Shown here: piece after piece, positions 22,140 to 57,100 of the stretch
How positions within the stretch are numbered: position 1 is the stretch's first letter
Layout: each line of letters starts with the position of its first letter
Program-made: the position numbers and the translations under genes
Assembly: GCA_017506865.1 (NCBI GenBank)
Contig: JAFCMP010000224.1
Span: 310,001-374,000 of the forward strand
From: Tribonema minus
Taxonomy: Eukaryota; Sar; Xanthophyceae; Tribonematales; Tribonemataceae
Reading direction: 5' to 3'
Length of the DNA: 64,000 bases
The notes under the pieces: model-generated
The model's database searches: none
Told to the model about the DNA's origin: nothing
What the model saw: the letters and a program-made list of their open reading frames with translations, nothing else

Positions 22140-23685
22140 CTGGGGGGGGCGGGTGGTGGATGGGGGGGGGGGGGGGGTGACGGCATTGTGTCATATGCGC
22201 GAATACGGGGTGTCGTGGCTATGCGTATACGAGCGCGACGACAGGTAGCGCGGGCCTGTCACACGCTGGCCGCGCCTGATGAGCCTATTTCTAACCCTAA
22301 CCCCTTCATGGCAGGCTGTCTCGCTTTCTCTACTTACTCTAGCACCCAGTGATGCTGGCTCCAGCCCTGCAGTAAGTCAACAAGCTACTTGCGGGCTACG
22401 CGTGCATCAAAGTCCGCATGCAGTGAGAATCACCGTGAGATAAATGCGAACCTTTGCAAGCAACATGTAGCAATGCTTATCGAATGCGCATCATCTGCTG
22501 TCACCTTGATTTTTCGGCACTGCCCATGGTGGCATGGTGGCCCACTACTGCAGTCAACAGAGACAGAGGTGCTCACACAAGTAATGCGCAATACCACTGT
22601 CAAACAGAAAACCGCTGCAGGTTGTCACCAGCAAACGGCAGAGAAATCCACACTGTAAAGCCTGCTGAGCTGTGCTGAGTCAAATGTTGAGAGAACTTCA
22701 AGTATATGTTGGTCCTGAGAGCATGTGACTGATGTTACGAGTCAATTCGCAAGTGATATTTGCAGTGCGAAAAGATGGACGTGCACATGTGCAAGCCGCA
22801 CTGCCAGCTGCACCAGCATGCAATACCTACAGAATTTCCTGGTGACTAGGTGCAAGGCTGCACAACGAGCTTCCTCTTGAATGGCGTAATTGTCCAATGA
22901 AGCCCTATCGCACACGATCCAGGCAAGTTGTCACCTCAGCATCAGCACGAACTAACAGCCCTTGACAGCTCCACGTTGTTACGTTGTTGTCTGACATGAG
23001 CTGAGACGCATCATCCACGGCTTCAAAAGACCGTGCCATGGCGAAACTGCCAATTCAGTTGGCTGACACCTGTAGTCACAGGTGAGGCGTGCACATACAT
23101 CAGATTGCTGCTGCCGCAATGAGATGGCACGGAACACTACCACACGCCTATTGCAGGCCTTCCTGTGTGTTGACGTCGAACACGCATCCTTGTTGCCTCG
23201 TTCGCGGTTGAAACTCAAGAATGCAAATATGATAGCATCCTCAAGAGCTCTACTGATAGAATTTGACTCTGAGCACGATTAATCGTCTCATACGTTGACG
23301 CACATACTGTGCGTGCACAGCCAAGCCATGCATATGGAACAAATCAGGGCACCAGTGGGCCTGCGAACACGCCAACAGCTTTAAGCCTTTTTCAATGTGC
23401 AAACACTTTACCTATAAGGGTCCCCATGACTCCGACCGTTCCACCAGCAAAGCCGCTCATCAACTCATTTACGGCCTGCATATGCAGAGAGTGCATAGGA
23501 GGTCAGACAATGCGATGCTTGTTGAAGTCATACACGGAAGTGACGATCCAGCGCATCAGCGCATGGCAGCGCGCCACGCAGTCAAGAGAGCAGAGCAGCC
23601 TGACCAGCGCCGCAGACGGCAGCTGCTGTGTCATCAGATGCATAAGCTAACGCGATGCTAGCACAAGTTCATAGGTGAAACGTAC
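22140..23685. other. Probable intron sequence with unplaced exons
   Basis: Lies between the plastid-leader exon and the zinc-finger exon, both on the minus strand. If they are one gene, at least one more exon must be here, because the phases (0 out, 1 in) do not join directly. A minus-strand open stretch around 23640-23535 (QQLPSAALVRLLCSLD) is a weak candidate. A short CCCTAA run is at 22291-22303. Confidence 0.35.
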
Positions 23686-23916
23686 GTCTATGTAGGCGGG
23701 ATCTAGGGCCCGCAGCTCCGAGCTCCTCCGCCGTCTGAGCCGGGATTCGTGTCGTCGACAGTGCATAGTCAATGGCAGGCGCCGCTCGCCAGCAACTTGT
23801 TGTTCGCGCCTCACAGCTGCCCTGACGACGCCTGCGGATGTAGCCACGAAAGCATGTGCGCACTGCAATCCCAGGCACGCCAGCAGCACCAGAGACACCA
23901 ACGGCGATGGAGCCAT
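23686..23916 (-). CDS. First exon with plastid-type bipartite leader
   Basis: ATG at 23916 in good context (GCGCCATGG). It encodes 77 residues to a strong donor GAC|GTACGT. The start MAPSPLVSLVLLACLGLQCA is a clear signal peptide ending in AHAF|VATSAG, the alanine-phenylalanine cleavage type used for secondary red plastids. An arginine-rich, transit-like stretch follows. The mature protein is not visible in this exon. It may be the N-terminus of the zinc-finger protein whose last exon is at 21805-22139, which would fit a plastid ORANGE-like protein; that link is inference. Confidence 0.6.
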
Positions 23917-24467
23917 GGCGCTATCGATGTGATCTCTGCTCCTTTTGCCTGGTCCTCTCCCAGCAGCGCCTCTCGTCAACCACGCTGTGCCTTCACGGTC
24001 GAGGTGAACTGATGAATTGCATTCATGATTTCGCATGAATTCATCCATGGATATCGGTCTCTGCAGAAGAAGTTGGGAGAAGTTTGGTGATAGAGCAGCA
24101 CGCAAAGCCTGAGAGCGTTGAAGAGCAGGTGAGATACAGCAACTCAACAACAGATGCTTCACTCTGAGCGCGAGCTGCGCAATCACTCCTGACTTGAAAG
24201 CGAACCTGCGAGGATCCATCGCAATCGACTTGCAGTTAGTTTGCGCTTATGAAAGCAACGTAGCTGGCCTTGCACACCGCTTTGTTATCGTGATGTCTGA
24301 TCTCTTCGTCATCTGCTACCACCCTTGCAACCACGCTTCGACCAGGTGTGAGCGGCAGTGAAATCCGGACTTGCAGCACCCGAACACAGAGCAAGGCACA
24401 GCGTTGCATGCCCAAGAGGCATTGGCCCTTGTACCTATCGCTAGCGCTTTTCCTACGTCTACTCCTC
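23917..24467. promoter_or_regulatory. Divergent promoter region, leader-exon gene and PSMB4
   Basis: About 550 bases between divergent starts. Both frames remain open for some distance upstream of the chosen ATGs, so true 5' ends are uncertain. No specific element recognised. Confidence 0.35.
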
Positions 24468-27083
24468 ATGATCGGCCTGGCACCTTCGCGCTCTCATGGA
24501 GCTCCTAGTCAGACGCTGATGGATGCCCCTCGTCAGCGAACCCAGAGTCCGATTGTCACGGGCACCAGTGTCATCGGTCTTAAGTACAAGGACGGGGTGA
24601 TGTTAGCAGCGGATACACTGGCATCCTATGGTTCGCTGGCGCGGTACAAGAGCGTGGAAAGGATCCGCCCCGTAGGAGAGTCCACGCTGCTGGGAGCTTC
24701 CGGAGAATACTCTGACTTCCAGGTAAGCGCTCTTTGATGGTCTGCTGCTGCCCTTGTACTGATGGTGCTGCGGCCACGTCTTTCATCGCAGAATTGATGT
24801 TTGCGTTGGCAACTTACTTGTACATGCATTCGCGCACCCGTTGCACCTAAGCCAGCACCGTCTTACTGTCACTCAGTGCCCTGTATGATGTCTTCAGGCT
24901 TTAGGAAGCTACCTGCACGAAAGAAACTTCAATTGCGCAGCGCTGTGGATCCAGTGATAACTCATGTCAAACGCGTGTCAGAAACACATCAGGGACAGCA
25001 CTGGCACCTCATGGACTGTAGCCAGCGCCTCTATGACTCCAGCAGTGCCTTGCGTTGCCGCATCATCAGTCGCCTCGCTTCTTCTACTGCGTTGGCATGT
25101 ATCCTTGAGCACGCTCTACAAGCTTCCATACTCGCGCACGCCTATTCACGTCCTGCACCGCTTCATTCCGACCATGTGCCAATGCGGAACACTGTCAACC
25201 CATGGACGGTTCCATGTGCCTGTCAATGATGTTGCCACTGGCCTGGTGACACCGACTCACGACGCTACATCTTTGATCCAGTAATGGCTTGCTGTTGGCT
25301 CTGCTGACGAGCTGTCGCAGCACCGAATGCACTCGCTCCCTTGTGATCCACGCCCTTCTTTGAATAGTAATGGAGATGCTCCAATACGCTTCTTTGAATA
25401 GTAATGGAGATGCTTCAATGCGACCAGGAGCAGGAGGACAGGAATACGCTTGATAATGCAAATACGCTTGTCAGGATTCCACGGAGCCACAGCCTTTCCT
25501 TGCAACCTCTCTAAGCGGCGTGAGGCACCCATTGCCGCACCCATGCATCTCTTCCAGGCAATCATTGAAATGGCTTCAGGATCAGGAGCATGTCATCTCT
25601 CCTGATGAAGTAGCTCAGCACGCTCCATCCCCGCAACACGCGCGCAGGCGGCCATGGAGATGCTCGAGGACCAGATGCAGGAGGACATGAACAATGTTTT
25701 TCTCCATGAAGTACATTAGGGTATATTAAAGTTAGGGTGAGGTCATCATTAGCACATGAAGTACTTAGGGTTAGGGTGAGGTCATCATTAGCACATGAAG
25801 TACCTATTATAAGGGGTGTCAGGGTGAGGGTTGGGTCATCTTAGCACGCCCCATTTCATTTCCGCACGTGCGCAGGCAATCATAGAGATGCTGGAGGATC
25901 AGACGCAGGAGGACAGGAACAATGCTATTTTTCCTCATGAAATGTACCTAGGGTATATTAGGGTTAGCTTATCTTATTGCGCCCCATTACCATGATGCGC
26001 ACGCAGGCGACCATGGAGATGCTTGAGGACCAGACGCAGGAGGACAGGAACAAATGTTGTTTTTCTCATGAAGAATAGTAGGGTCTGGGTTAGGTTATCG
26101 TAGCAACGCGCCCCATGCCACAATGCGTGACAACAACCTCAACACGCTCGCCATTCCCGCAATGCGCGCGCAGGCGATCATGGAGATGCTGGAGGACCAG
26201 ACGCAGGAGGACAGGAACATGGACGACGGCTTCAAGCGCGCGCCCGCGGAGGTCCACTCGTACCTGCGCGCGGTCATGTACAACCGCCGCAACAAGATGA
26301 ACCCGCTGTGGAACTACCTGCTCATTGCGGGCGTGAACCCGCGCACGGGGGGCTTCTTCCTGGGCTCCGTGGACCACATCGGCACCGCGTACGAGGATGA
26401 TATCCTCGCGACGGGCTTCGGCGCGCACCTCGCGCTGCCGATACTGCGGCGGCGGTGGCGCGCGGACATGGAGGTGTGTATTACATTGATTGTGTTTGTT
26501 GTTGAGTAGATATGGTTTGAGGGACTCACAACTCATGCACGCGCCGTCCTGCGTCTGCTGCCCCTTCTAGGAGGCAGCAGGACTGCATGTGCGTCCTCTT
26601 CTACCATTCGTTGCAGTTGCCACCACCTCAGCATCTAGCATCAGCCAGCACCTCTGGTTGTGAGATCATGCGACTCACGCACGCATCACCCCTGCCTCTC
26701 CTACCCCCCCCGTGCAGGAGGGGCGCGCGCTGCTGGAGGACTGCATGCGCGTCCTCTTCTACCATTGATTTGTACTGGCCACAACCTTAGCATCCAGCAT
26801 CAGCTACCACATCTGCTGTGCAGCCTGATCGTCAGCTCACTCCACTCAAGCATTGCCCTGCCTTCAATACTTCCCCTTGCAGGAGGGAGAGGCACGCGCG
26901 CTGCTGGAGGACTGCATGCGCGTCCTCTTCTACCGCGACTGCCGCGCGCTCAACCGCATACAGATTGCCAAGGCCACGCGCGAGGGCGTTCTCGTCTCCG
27001 ACCCGTACACGATAGAGACGTCGTGGAGCCTCGCCGCCTTCGCGCAGCCCAAGGCGGGCGCTGATACGGATGGCAGCTGGTGA
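24468..27083 (+). CDS. PSMB4: Proteasome subunit beta type-4, 3 exons
   Basis: A non-catalytic beta subunit of the 20S proteasome core. Exons: 24468-24722, 26174-26473, 26883-27083; both introns are GT-AG in phase 0. Exon 1 carries RTQSPIVTGTSVIGLKYKDG, AADTLASYGSLARYKSVERI and GASGEYSDFQ. Exon 2 carries MYNRRNKMNPLWNYLL, GFFLGSVDHIGTAYED and ILATGFGAHLALPILR. Exon 3 carries LLEDCMRVLFYRDCRALNRI and TIETSWSLAAF. The catalytic threonine of active beta subunits is not expected here. With the ATG at 24468 the protein has 251 residues; in-frame ATGs at 24408 and 24519 are alternatives (the family pro-sequence is short, so 24519 is plausible). Both introns contain repeated exon-edge copies. Confidence 0.95.
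25360..26173 (+). repeat. Ladder of PSMB4 exon 2 5'-edge copies with acceptors
   Basis: Copies of CGCAGGCGATCATGGAGATG-type sequence have exon-part starts at about 25558, 25648, 25875 and 26006, before the real exon at 26174. Fragments (ATGGAGATGCT) occur already near 25370. Each copy is followed by AGGAACAATG-like filler and a telomere-like stretch (TTAGGGTGAGG). Copies nearest the exon match best. Confidence 0.92.
26571..26882 (+). repeat. Two PSMB4 exon 3 5'-edge copies with acceptors
   Basis: Copies of the exon 3 start (encoding LLEDCMRVLFY) begin at 26571 and 26718 after TAG and CAG acceptors; the real exon begins at 26883. Spacing is 147 and 165 bases. The second copy keeps CTGCTGGAGGACTGCATGCG exactly before diverging after TTCTACC. 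Confidence 0.93.
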
Positions 27084-27653
27084 TGAGAGAGGGGTTGGGG
27101 GGGGGGGGGGCAGGTGGAAGGGGGGGGGGGGGGCTTTGTTTGTGAGAAATTGGGTTGGTTGGGAGAGCTGGGAATGGCTACATGAGTTGACGGATATGCT
27201 TGCGGACGGTGTTGCTGGTGGCGCCTTGCTGCACTGCTGGCCGTGTGTTTCATTTTGTCTGTTCATTGTGTGCATGTGGCTGGGGGGGGTGCAGAAGGCC
27301 ATTGCGACGTTGCTGCGTTTTCGTGCGTGCTTTTCTGGCTGCATTTCTGTTGCACAGCTGGATGCATTGTCACCCCTTGTGGCGCACCGGCAGTTGGGTG
27401 TCTTACTGCTCCTGGTTTGTTAAGACCATGACTTTGAAAGCCGTTGACAGAGCGACTGAATGTATACAGAGCGACGTGCACTGCTGCTAGTGTTACGCAC
27501 TGTGACCACCAATTGCTTGTAAGGTTTCCTGGAGGCACAAGCTGAGATGGCAAAGAGTGGTTGAAGTTGACGTCAAGTTCAACTTGATCTTATTCGGAGT
27601 TTTTAAATGTGTATCTTTTGGATCTTCAGCCCATCAGCGCACGGCGCAGCAGT
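27084..27653. other. Intergenic region, PSMB4 to ATPase
   Basis: Begins with poly-G tracts just after the PSMB4 stop (27097-27133). No exon recognised. The CTTCAA-type motif is clustered at 27560-27590 (TTGAAGTTGACGTCAAGTTC), about 70 bases before the ATPase start codon. Confidence 0.45.
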
Positions 27654-50307
<22,654 letters not shown>

Positions 50308-51102
50308 GAACGTGGCTCTGCAGCAGCCGCTTCTCGATGTTGCCACTGCCCAACGTGATCATGCTCAGTAGAGTGAGGCCATAGCACAAAGGAAGTGACC
50401 CCTTGGCTCTGCAAAGACCGTGTCTCGATCTTACCACCGCAAGTCTATGATCTTGCTCAGCAGGGAAAAGGTCACAGACCGCGCAACGAAGTACTGCATA
50501 CGCAGTAGACGCTCTGCCTGTGCCCAAATGCGCGACACCTGTGCAGATCACCAATTTTGCTGAGCCGGCGCCGGGGTGCTGGTCATAGAGCCTTACATCC
50601 CTGCGCATGTAAGAAGAACGGTCTGTAATCATGGGCAAGGTTGGTGACTGTGGCAATACAGGCTCTCCAATGGTCACGAGTGGTGACGGAGCGTGTTCAA
50701 TGTTGCCTCTTGTCTGTCTGCATACTCTGCGCTGAACCGTGCACTGATTTGCAGGCAACATCATGACTCTGTCAGCGGCAAGGCGTCGTGCGTGCATGAG
50801 GATCCAACATGTCACATTTGTGTGCTGCCAACTGCTGCTGCTGGATGATGTCATGATCGTTGCCAGCACCTGTGTTGAGCCATTTGTGAAGAACGCCAGC
50901 CCTACACCCTCGCCGCAAGTTAGGCTTTATGACTGCCAGGGCTTGTGTTCATTCAGCTGCTGGCTCTCTGGCGTCACACACCGACGCCGCTCGCGCCGCC
51001 TTGGCGCACTACGCGCTGGACGGTTTCAAACTTCAAGTTGAAGCTTACTTTTGAAGTTTGCGTTGAAGTTTATGTGCGAACCACCTTGGCGCGGACGATG
51101 CA
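50308..51102. other. Intergenic region, ATPase to rhomboid
   Basis: About 800 bases with no recognisable exon. The CTTCAA/TTGAAG motif is dense at 51028-51070 (AACTTCAAGTTGAAGCTTAC), shortly before the rhomboid start, as also upstream of the ATPase start. Confidence 0.45.
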
Positions 51103-54100
51103 ATGATGGCTCCTGCTGATTCAGATGTCGCTGAAAGGGAGCTGGAGTCGCTGAGGCAGCGCGTTCGGCAGCAGGTTGTTACACTTCAGCTTCAGCAAGA
51201 TCGCGTGTGATCCTCTGCAAGCATTGATGTTGATGATGTTGATGCACCGCGATCGTGGCTGAGCTTCAGCACAGCACTGACGTTTACTGCGCTGCCCGAA
51301 ACTTACGCCGCCAAGCGAGACGGGCCATTGCCAGTGCGTCCTGTAGTTGTCGCGATGGCTGAGCTCGCCTGAACGCGTCTCAATTTGTCATTGCTATGTT
51401 GATTTACGCCAATGCAGGAAGAACTTATACAGCAGCTGCTAGCGGCCCAGGAGGTTAGCGAGAATGCAGCGGCAGCGGCTGCGGTCCAGTACGCCGCCGC
51501 GGTTCCTGCTGAGCCACGGACACCGCAGCCTGCAGCCGGTGTGGCTGACACATTCGATGATGGCAGCTTCGATGACGGCGTTGAGAGTTCGCTGTTGGAG
51601 CGGCATAGGCAAGCAGCTGGAGATGAGGAGATGGCCAGGGTGCTGCAGGTGCGTGCACGGAGCGCCTGTCGTTGCTGCTGAGGGGCCAGGCAGCAGCAAC
51701 CGATCAAGCTGCAGCTTGGCGGCGCATGTTAAGGCACAAGCTAAGGACCAACATGGGATCACTTGTCGGCTCATGCCACTCTGATGAGCGTTTTTAATAT
51801 GTTTGAAAATGCGGTTGCCAGGGGCACGCGATTGGTGCATCTGCAGGTACTCAGGCGGGTCAGCAGCAATTGTCATGCCCGACTGGTGGCTCAGCCTCTC
51901 AACATCAAGCGATGATGCCCATGTTCCTGTGATGATGCGCAATGTGCCTGTTATTGGAACTGTCCAGCCACTCGGGATCCTTCGGTGGCGGCTGTAGCAG
52001 CTGCAGTGGCGCAAGCACCACCTGACATGCACGGGTCCCGCATGTCTGAATGTAATCATTTCGCCTGCATGGACTTCATCTGTTTCTAAGGACACTCTTG
52101 CCTGCGCAGCACGGGTGGGCCGCATGAGTGCTGCATGCAGGTGTTGACGCAGTATTTGAACTTCAGGCATGAACTTCAATGTGCGCTCCACTCTCCGCAG
52201 ACATCCGTGTTGCACCTGTGTTGGTGTTGTTGTGATGCACCGTGTGTGGCCACATCAACAGCTGAACGCTAACTTGACTGCACACGATGCCAACTTTCTC
52301 TGCCGCAGAGGATGGAAATGGGAAATGCGGCGGACGATGAGCGCGATCCTGAAATGGAGGACCCTGTGTGGGGCAAACTGGTCGTCGAGCAGGTGCGAGG
52401 ATGCTTCCGATGCAGATAAGAAACGGCACAAGCCCGAATGCTTAGCATCGCTGCGTTAAACAAAGCTCAATATAGCTTACCATCGCTGCACTGTATGCTT
52501 ACCATCGCTGCGTTAAACAAAACTCAATATAGCTTACCATCGCTGCACTGTAACATAGCTCGATGCCGTTGTGGACAGTAGCCCTGTGCGGCAGCGCGCC
52601 ACACGCCGTCGCTAATCCATACACTGCTGTGCTGCAGCGGAGGTTTATAAACGTTGCCGGGCCAAACACCTCATGTCGGGCATGCATACACATCATGACC
52701 AGAGACGCAGCTGCCAGTGCGCGCCACCCGCTGCCGCTGCAGCAACGGAGGCATGTGTGATGGTGCCTCATGCGGCAGGCGCCCTCGTCGTCGCCTCTGT
52801 TGCCGCGCTAGGACCTGCTCTGCTTCGCTGACGAGGGCAGAAGTTGGCTCGCATGGTATGCGAGGCCCACATCCAGCGGGAAAGCGTTGCTGTTTGCGCG
52901 ATCGCGGCCATGGCCTGTGCCTCTCACGCACCACGCAAGGGAACTACTTAACAAGCCTGGTTGCAGTTGAAGTCACAGTCATCGGCAGACCGACACCTGT
53001 CGCACTGGGCATCGTGAGCACTGCTGTGGCCTGTTCCACTGCGCCTCCTGCCTTGTAGGTACTGCTTGACCACAACACCTGCATCCTAACCGCCACGACT
53101 TGCGCATTGTGATACAGTATGTTACACATATACCGTATGTGTGCTGCCTCTCACCCTTGCTGTGCCTAACCCTAACCCTAACCCATGTAATGCGAAGACC
53201 CATTTTGAGCGAAATACCACTGGTTGCGCGATGACGGCTATGACCTGTGTCTCAGGCACTACTCAAGGAAGAAAAAAAAAGCTTGGTTGAAGTTGAGGTC
53301 ACAGTCATACCGGGCGGGGCGGGCGAGCAGCATCATGGCCTGTCACGCTGCGCACCCTGAGCACTGCTGTAGCCTCTGCCATGTCGCCTCCCGCTCTGCG
53401 CCGCTTGGCTACAGTACCTGCATACTCACCACACACAGCGCAAGACAGTGCCGTGTGTGCTGCCCCTCACTCTCGCTATGCCAAATCCGAACCCTAAGCC
53501 TAACCCTACTTGTGCCCAGCCTAACCCTAAACTTAACCCTAATTGTGCGTAATCCTAACTCTACTTGTGCGCAGGTCGGCGGGCCCAGGCCCCACCAGGT
53601 GCTGTGCTTTGCGTTCTGCCCCTGCCTGGTCGGGCCCACGCTGCGGTGGGAGCGCCGCACCATGCTGGGGGGATTGTCCGTGCCCGTGCTGCTGTGCGAC
53701 AGCGGAAAGTCGGCGGTTATACGGCGGCTGATGAAAACGGTGGGTTTGTACGCGTGGCCATGACTGGTGACTCGTGCGTCGAGTTTGTGAGTGTGAGTTG
53801 GCATGACTCTGACTCATCCCTGGTCATGCGCGTAGGTACTGGTTTTGGAGCACGGTGAAGCTCGACTTACATATGTAGTGGCCAGTGCGCGAATATGTGT
53901 TTGTGTACCGCCCCTTCCGCCCGCCCCCACCCCACCCCCCCCGCCGTATCAGCGCAAGTTGTGCTGCGTAACACTTCTAAAGTAGAACGTAAACAAGTGT
54001 AGTCCAAGCTGCATTTTGCAAGCGGTCTGGCTGTGAGGGAAGGCTGGCGATATTAAGGAACCTAGCGTGTTCTCTCACATTGGGGCATGGTCACCCTTGA

Positions 54101-57100
54101 GTGTAGTTAGGGTTAGGGTCAGGCTGTACTGCCCTCAACTCTGATCCAGAGACATCAGTGCTCACCAGTTGTTCTCAGGCAGTGGCACATGCTCTACAGT
54201 AGTATGGCACACCCATGTGCATTCTCTGCACTTCTCGGCAGTTGTCCTACTGTAGCACCGAACGACCGCCTGCACTGCAGGGTACCTCACGTCAGTGAAG
54301 ACCGTCTGAGATGATAGGTACAAAGCGTGGCACTGACAGCATTTCGCCTCTCCATGATATATGACAGCCCAAGATTTGCCTATTTCATCAAAACAGCGCT
54401 TTCCCCCCTGTGTTTCGCACTGCGCAGTGGGCGGTGGGATTTGGCGCAGTGCAGGTGGCAATGCTGCTGCAGGCACTGACCGTTGGCGGCGGTGGGCTGG
54501 CTCCAACTTCCGTCAACCCCATGTTAGGGCCTTGGCCGTCTGTGCTGGTGATACAGGTGACGCTCCTATGCCAGTGCTGCTCGCTGCTGCCTCGCATCAC
54601 GGCTCAGCAGTGCTGCTGAGGTGTGTAGAGGTATTTTGCGCAAGAGGGGCATTCGCCGCGCCTTTGGAGCGGTGCGCTTTGGTTTAGGGTTAGGGTTAGG
54701 GTTAGGGTTAGGGTTAGAGTTAGGGCAGCGACTGCATTATCTGGGTTATCAGTTATCTTTTCACTGACTCAGTCAGGCATTCATTCAAGCACATTCACAC
54801 ATTTGGGCAGCACGAGATGCTTGTCAAGTGCTCAGGATAGGAGGCTGATGACTGTGTTAATCATTGAGCTGCGCTGAAAGCCGTTTTGACACGGCCAGTG
54901 GGAAGCCCCCACGCAGCTGGTCCATTACGTACGATGATTTTGTTTTTGTGCTGGAGTCTTTGGGCAATGGACAGAGTGCTGGAAGCAACTAGCCAGGGCA
55001 TAGATGTACATTCCCTGAGGGTATTGCGAGTATAGCAGTGGCCCTGCATCTTTGCAGCAATCCCGCCCAAGCATGTCACTGCAGCGCAATGTACAAACAT
55101 GGGCTTGCCCGTCTCACGCTGCCTATGCACACGGTGCCATTGCTGCCTGCGTTCGGTGCGCCAAGGTCGCTTCGGCCATCGTGCACCGGCACCAGTACTG
55201 GCGCTTAGGCGTACACTCCTAGAGGGTACACTTGTTTCAGAAATGTCTTGCGAGTATAGCAGTAGGCTCGTATCTTTGCAGCACTCGCCTCGCCAAACAT
55301 GACACTGCAGCACAACTCAAGCACCATACTACTGTTAACCTATGGGCTTCCCTATCTAATGAAACCGCATCAAAAGATCGTAGAGCTCTAGGTGACAAGG
55401 TGTGGTGAGCCGCAAGAGCCTTCCACCAATAACCGTGGTTGCCGCTGCTGCAGCACGAGTCAAACAGTACCACCATATCCATAGTAGTCAAAAGACTAAA
55501 AAAATAGTTACTGTGCTCAAAAGACTTCTGTGTGCAAGCTTTTAGCGTTCGAGGCATGGGTGTTCAGTATCTAATATCGTTGTGCACACGATGCCATTGC
55601 TGCCGGTGTGCAGGGTGCCAAGGTCGCGTCGTTGATAGTGTACAGGCACCAGTACTGGCGCCTGATGACGCCGCTGCTGCTGCACGCGGGCCTCATTCAC
55701 CTCGTCGTCAACCTGGGCATACAGCTGCGCATAGGTAAGGCCCACAGCCTGCCACCAACAACATTAGAGGAGCCATGAAAAACCTTGTCGTGTCCTCTGT
55801 ACATTTCATTGTCATTTGTCGGGGCATACAGCTGTGCATACGTAAGGCGCAATGCCCGCCGCCGACAACGCCGGAAGAGCCATTAATAACTCTGTTGTGT
55901 CGTCGTTGTCGACCGGGGCACAGCTGCTCATGGATCGGACGCAGCACCCGCCGCTGCCAACACCAGATGAGCCATTTGAGTGTTAGCACCAGCGCTGCTG
56001 AGCCCTGCCATTGCTTAGGTAAGGTCTGTTGTGTCCTCTGTACACCTCATTGTCATTTGTCGGGGCATACAGCTGCGCATAGGTAAGGCCTGGGTGCCCG
56101 CCGTTGACAAGGTCAGACGAGCCGTGAACATTTCATTGTGTTTTCTGAACACCTCATTGTCAATCGCTGCACATCAATCAGACTCAGCACCCGCCGCTGC
56201 TAGTACCAGATGAATTGTCTCTAATGCTGCAAGCGTGTTACCAACAACGACGCTAAGCGCTGCCGCCATTGCTGAAGGTAGTAGTTCATTTCTGTAGACT
56301 ATGCACTCCCTCTTGAGCATTGCCCACACTTGGCATGGCGTCGCGCGTTGGCGAGGGGGGCGCTGAGCGCTGTCAGCATGGCACACTGAGGGTTGCTTAG
56401 ACCTAGTCTAATGTATACAGAATGCCCCAGCAAACGTGGGGAAGTGAGGACGAGCAAGCTGCCTGTTTCACGAAGACAATTCCGCTCACCTGCACTTGAT
56501 CTCGAAAACACATGAGGGCGACGGAGGGCAACACGAGGTGGCATTTCGCTGTGCACTAACAAGGGAAGGCTGGGCACATTGCAAACGGACTTGATGGTAG
56601 CACTGGCATGCCAAAGACTCCACACTCGACTTGCACATTGTCGCCTGCTGTTCACCGCTGACACACACATGAGTGACGGTCTGTCGTTTGAACACTCACA
56701 GAGCGGTGAAATGTGGACTCGATCTCTATTTCGTCATGCAGTGTGCTTTATTAGCGGCGCTCTTGGGTTTATACGTGCATGAGCAAGACTAGGCCCTGGG
56801 GCTGGGCCAGGGCTGCCTAGCCCTAATGTTACGGCAAGCCGGTACTACTGCAACAGTGAAATGCCCTCTGCATTCCCACATTTCCTTGTAGACCTCGTAC
56901 TCACACTTGCCCAGTGACTTAGTGAACAACACTTAGAGTTGAGGCTGGCCTGCAGCTCTGTTTCTGCTTCCGCAGGTTCCCGACACCAGTGTCAGCCGCT
57001 GCTGCCGTGAGACATCAGGCGCAGCTGACTTCACGATTAAGCAATGCATCATGCTCGTGCCTATGCGGCCGCGCTTGCTCCCCGCACGCGGTGAATCAGA

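Noticed and set aside
22164-22194. ATG-like start for the zinc-finger ORF
   Set aside because: The first residues (a proline-rich run) come from a C-rich acceptor tract; the exon begins at 22139 after CAG.
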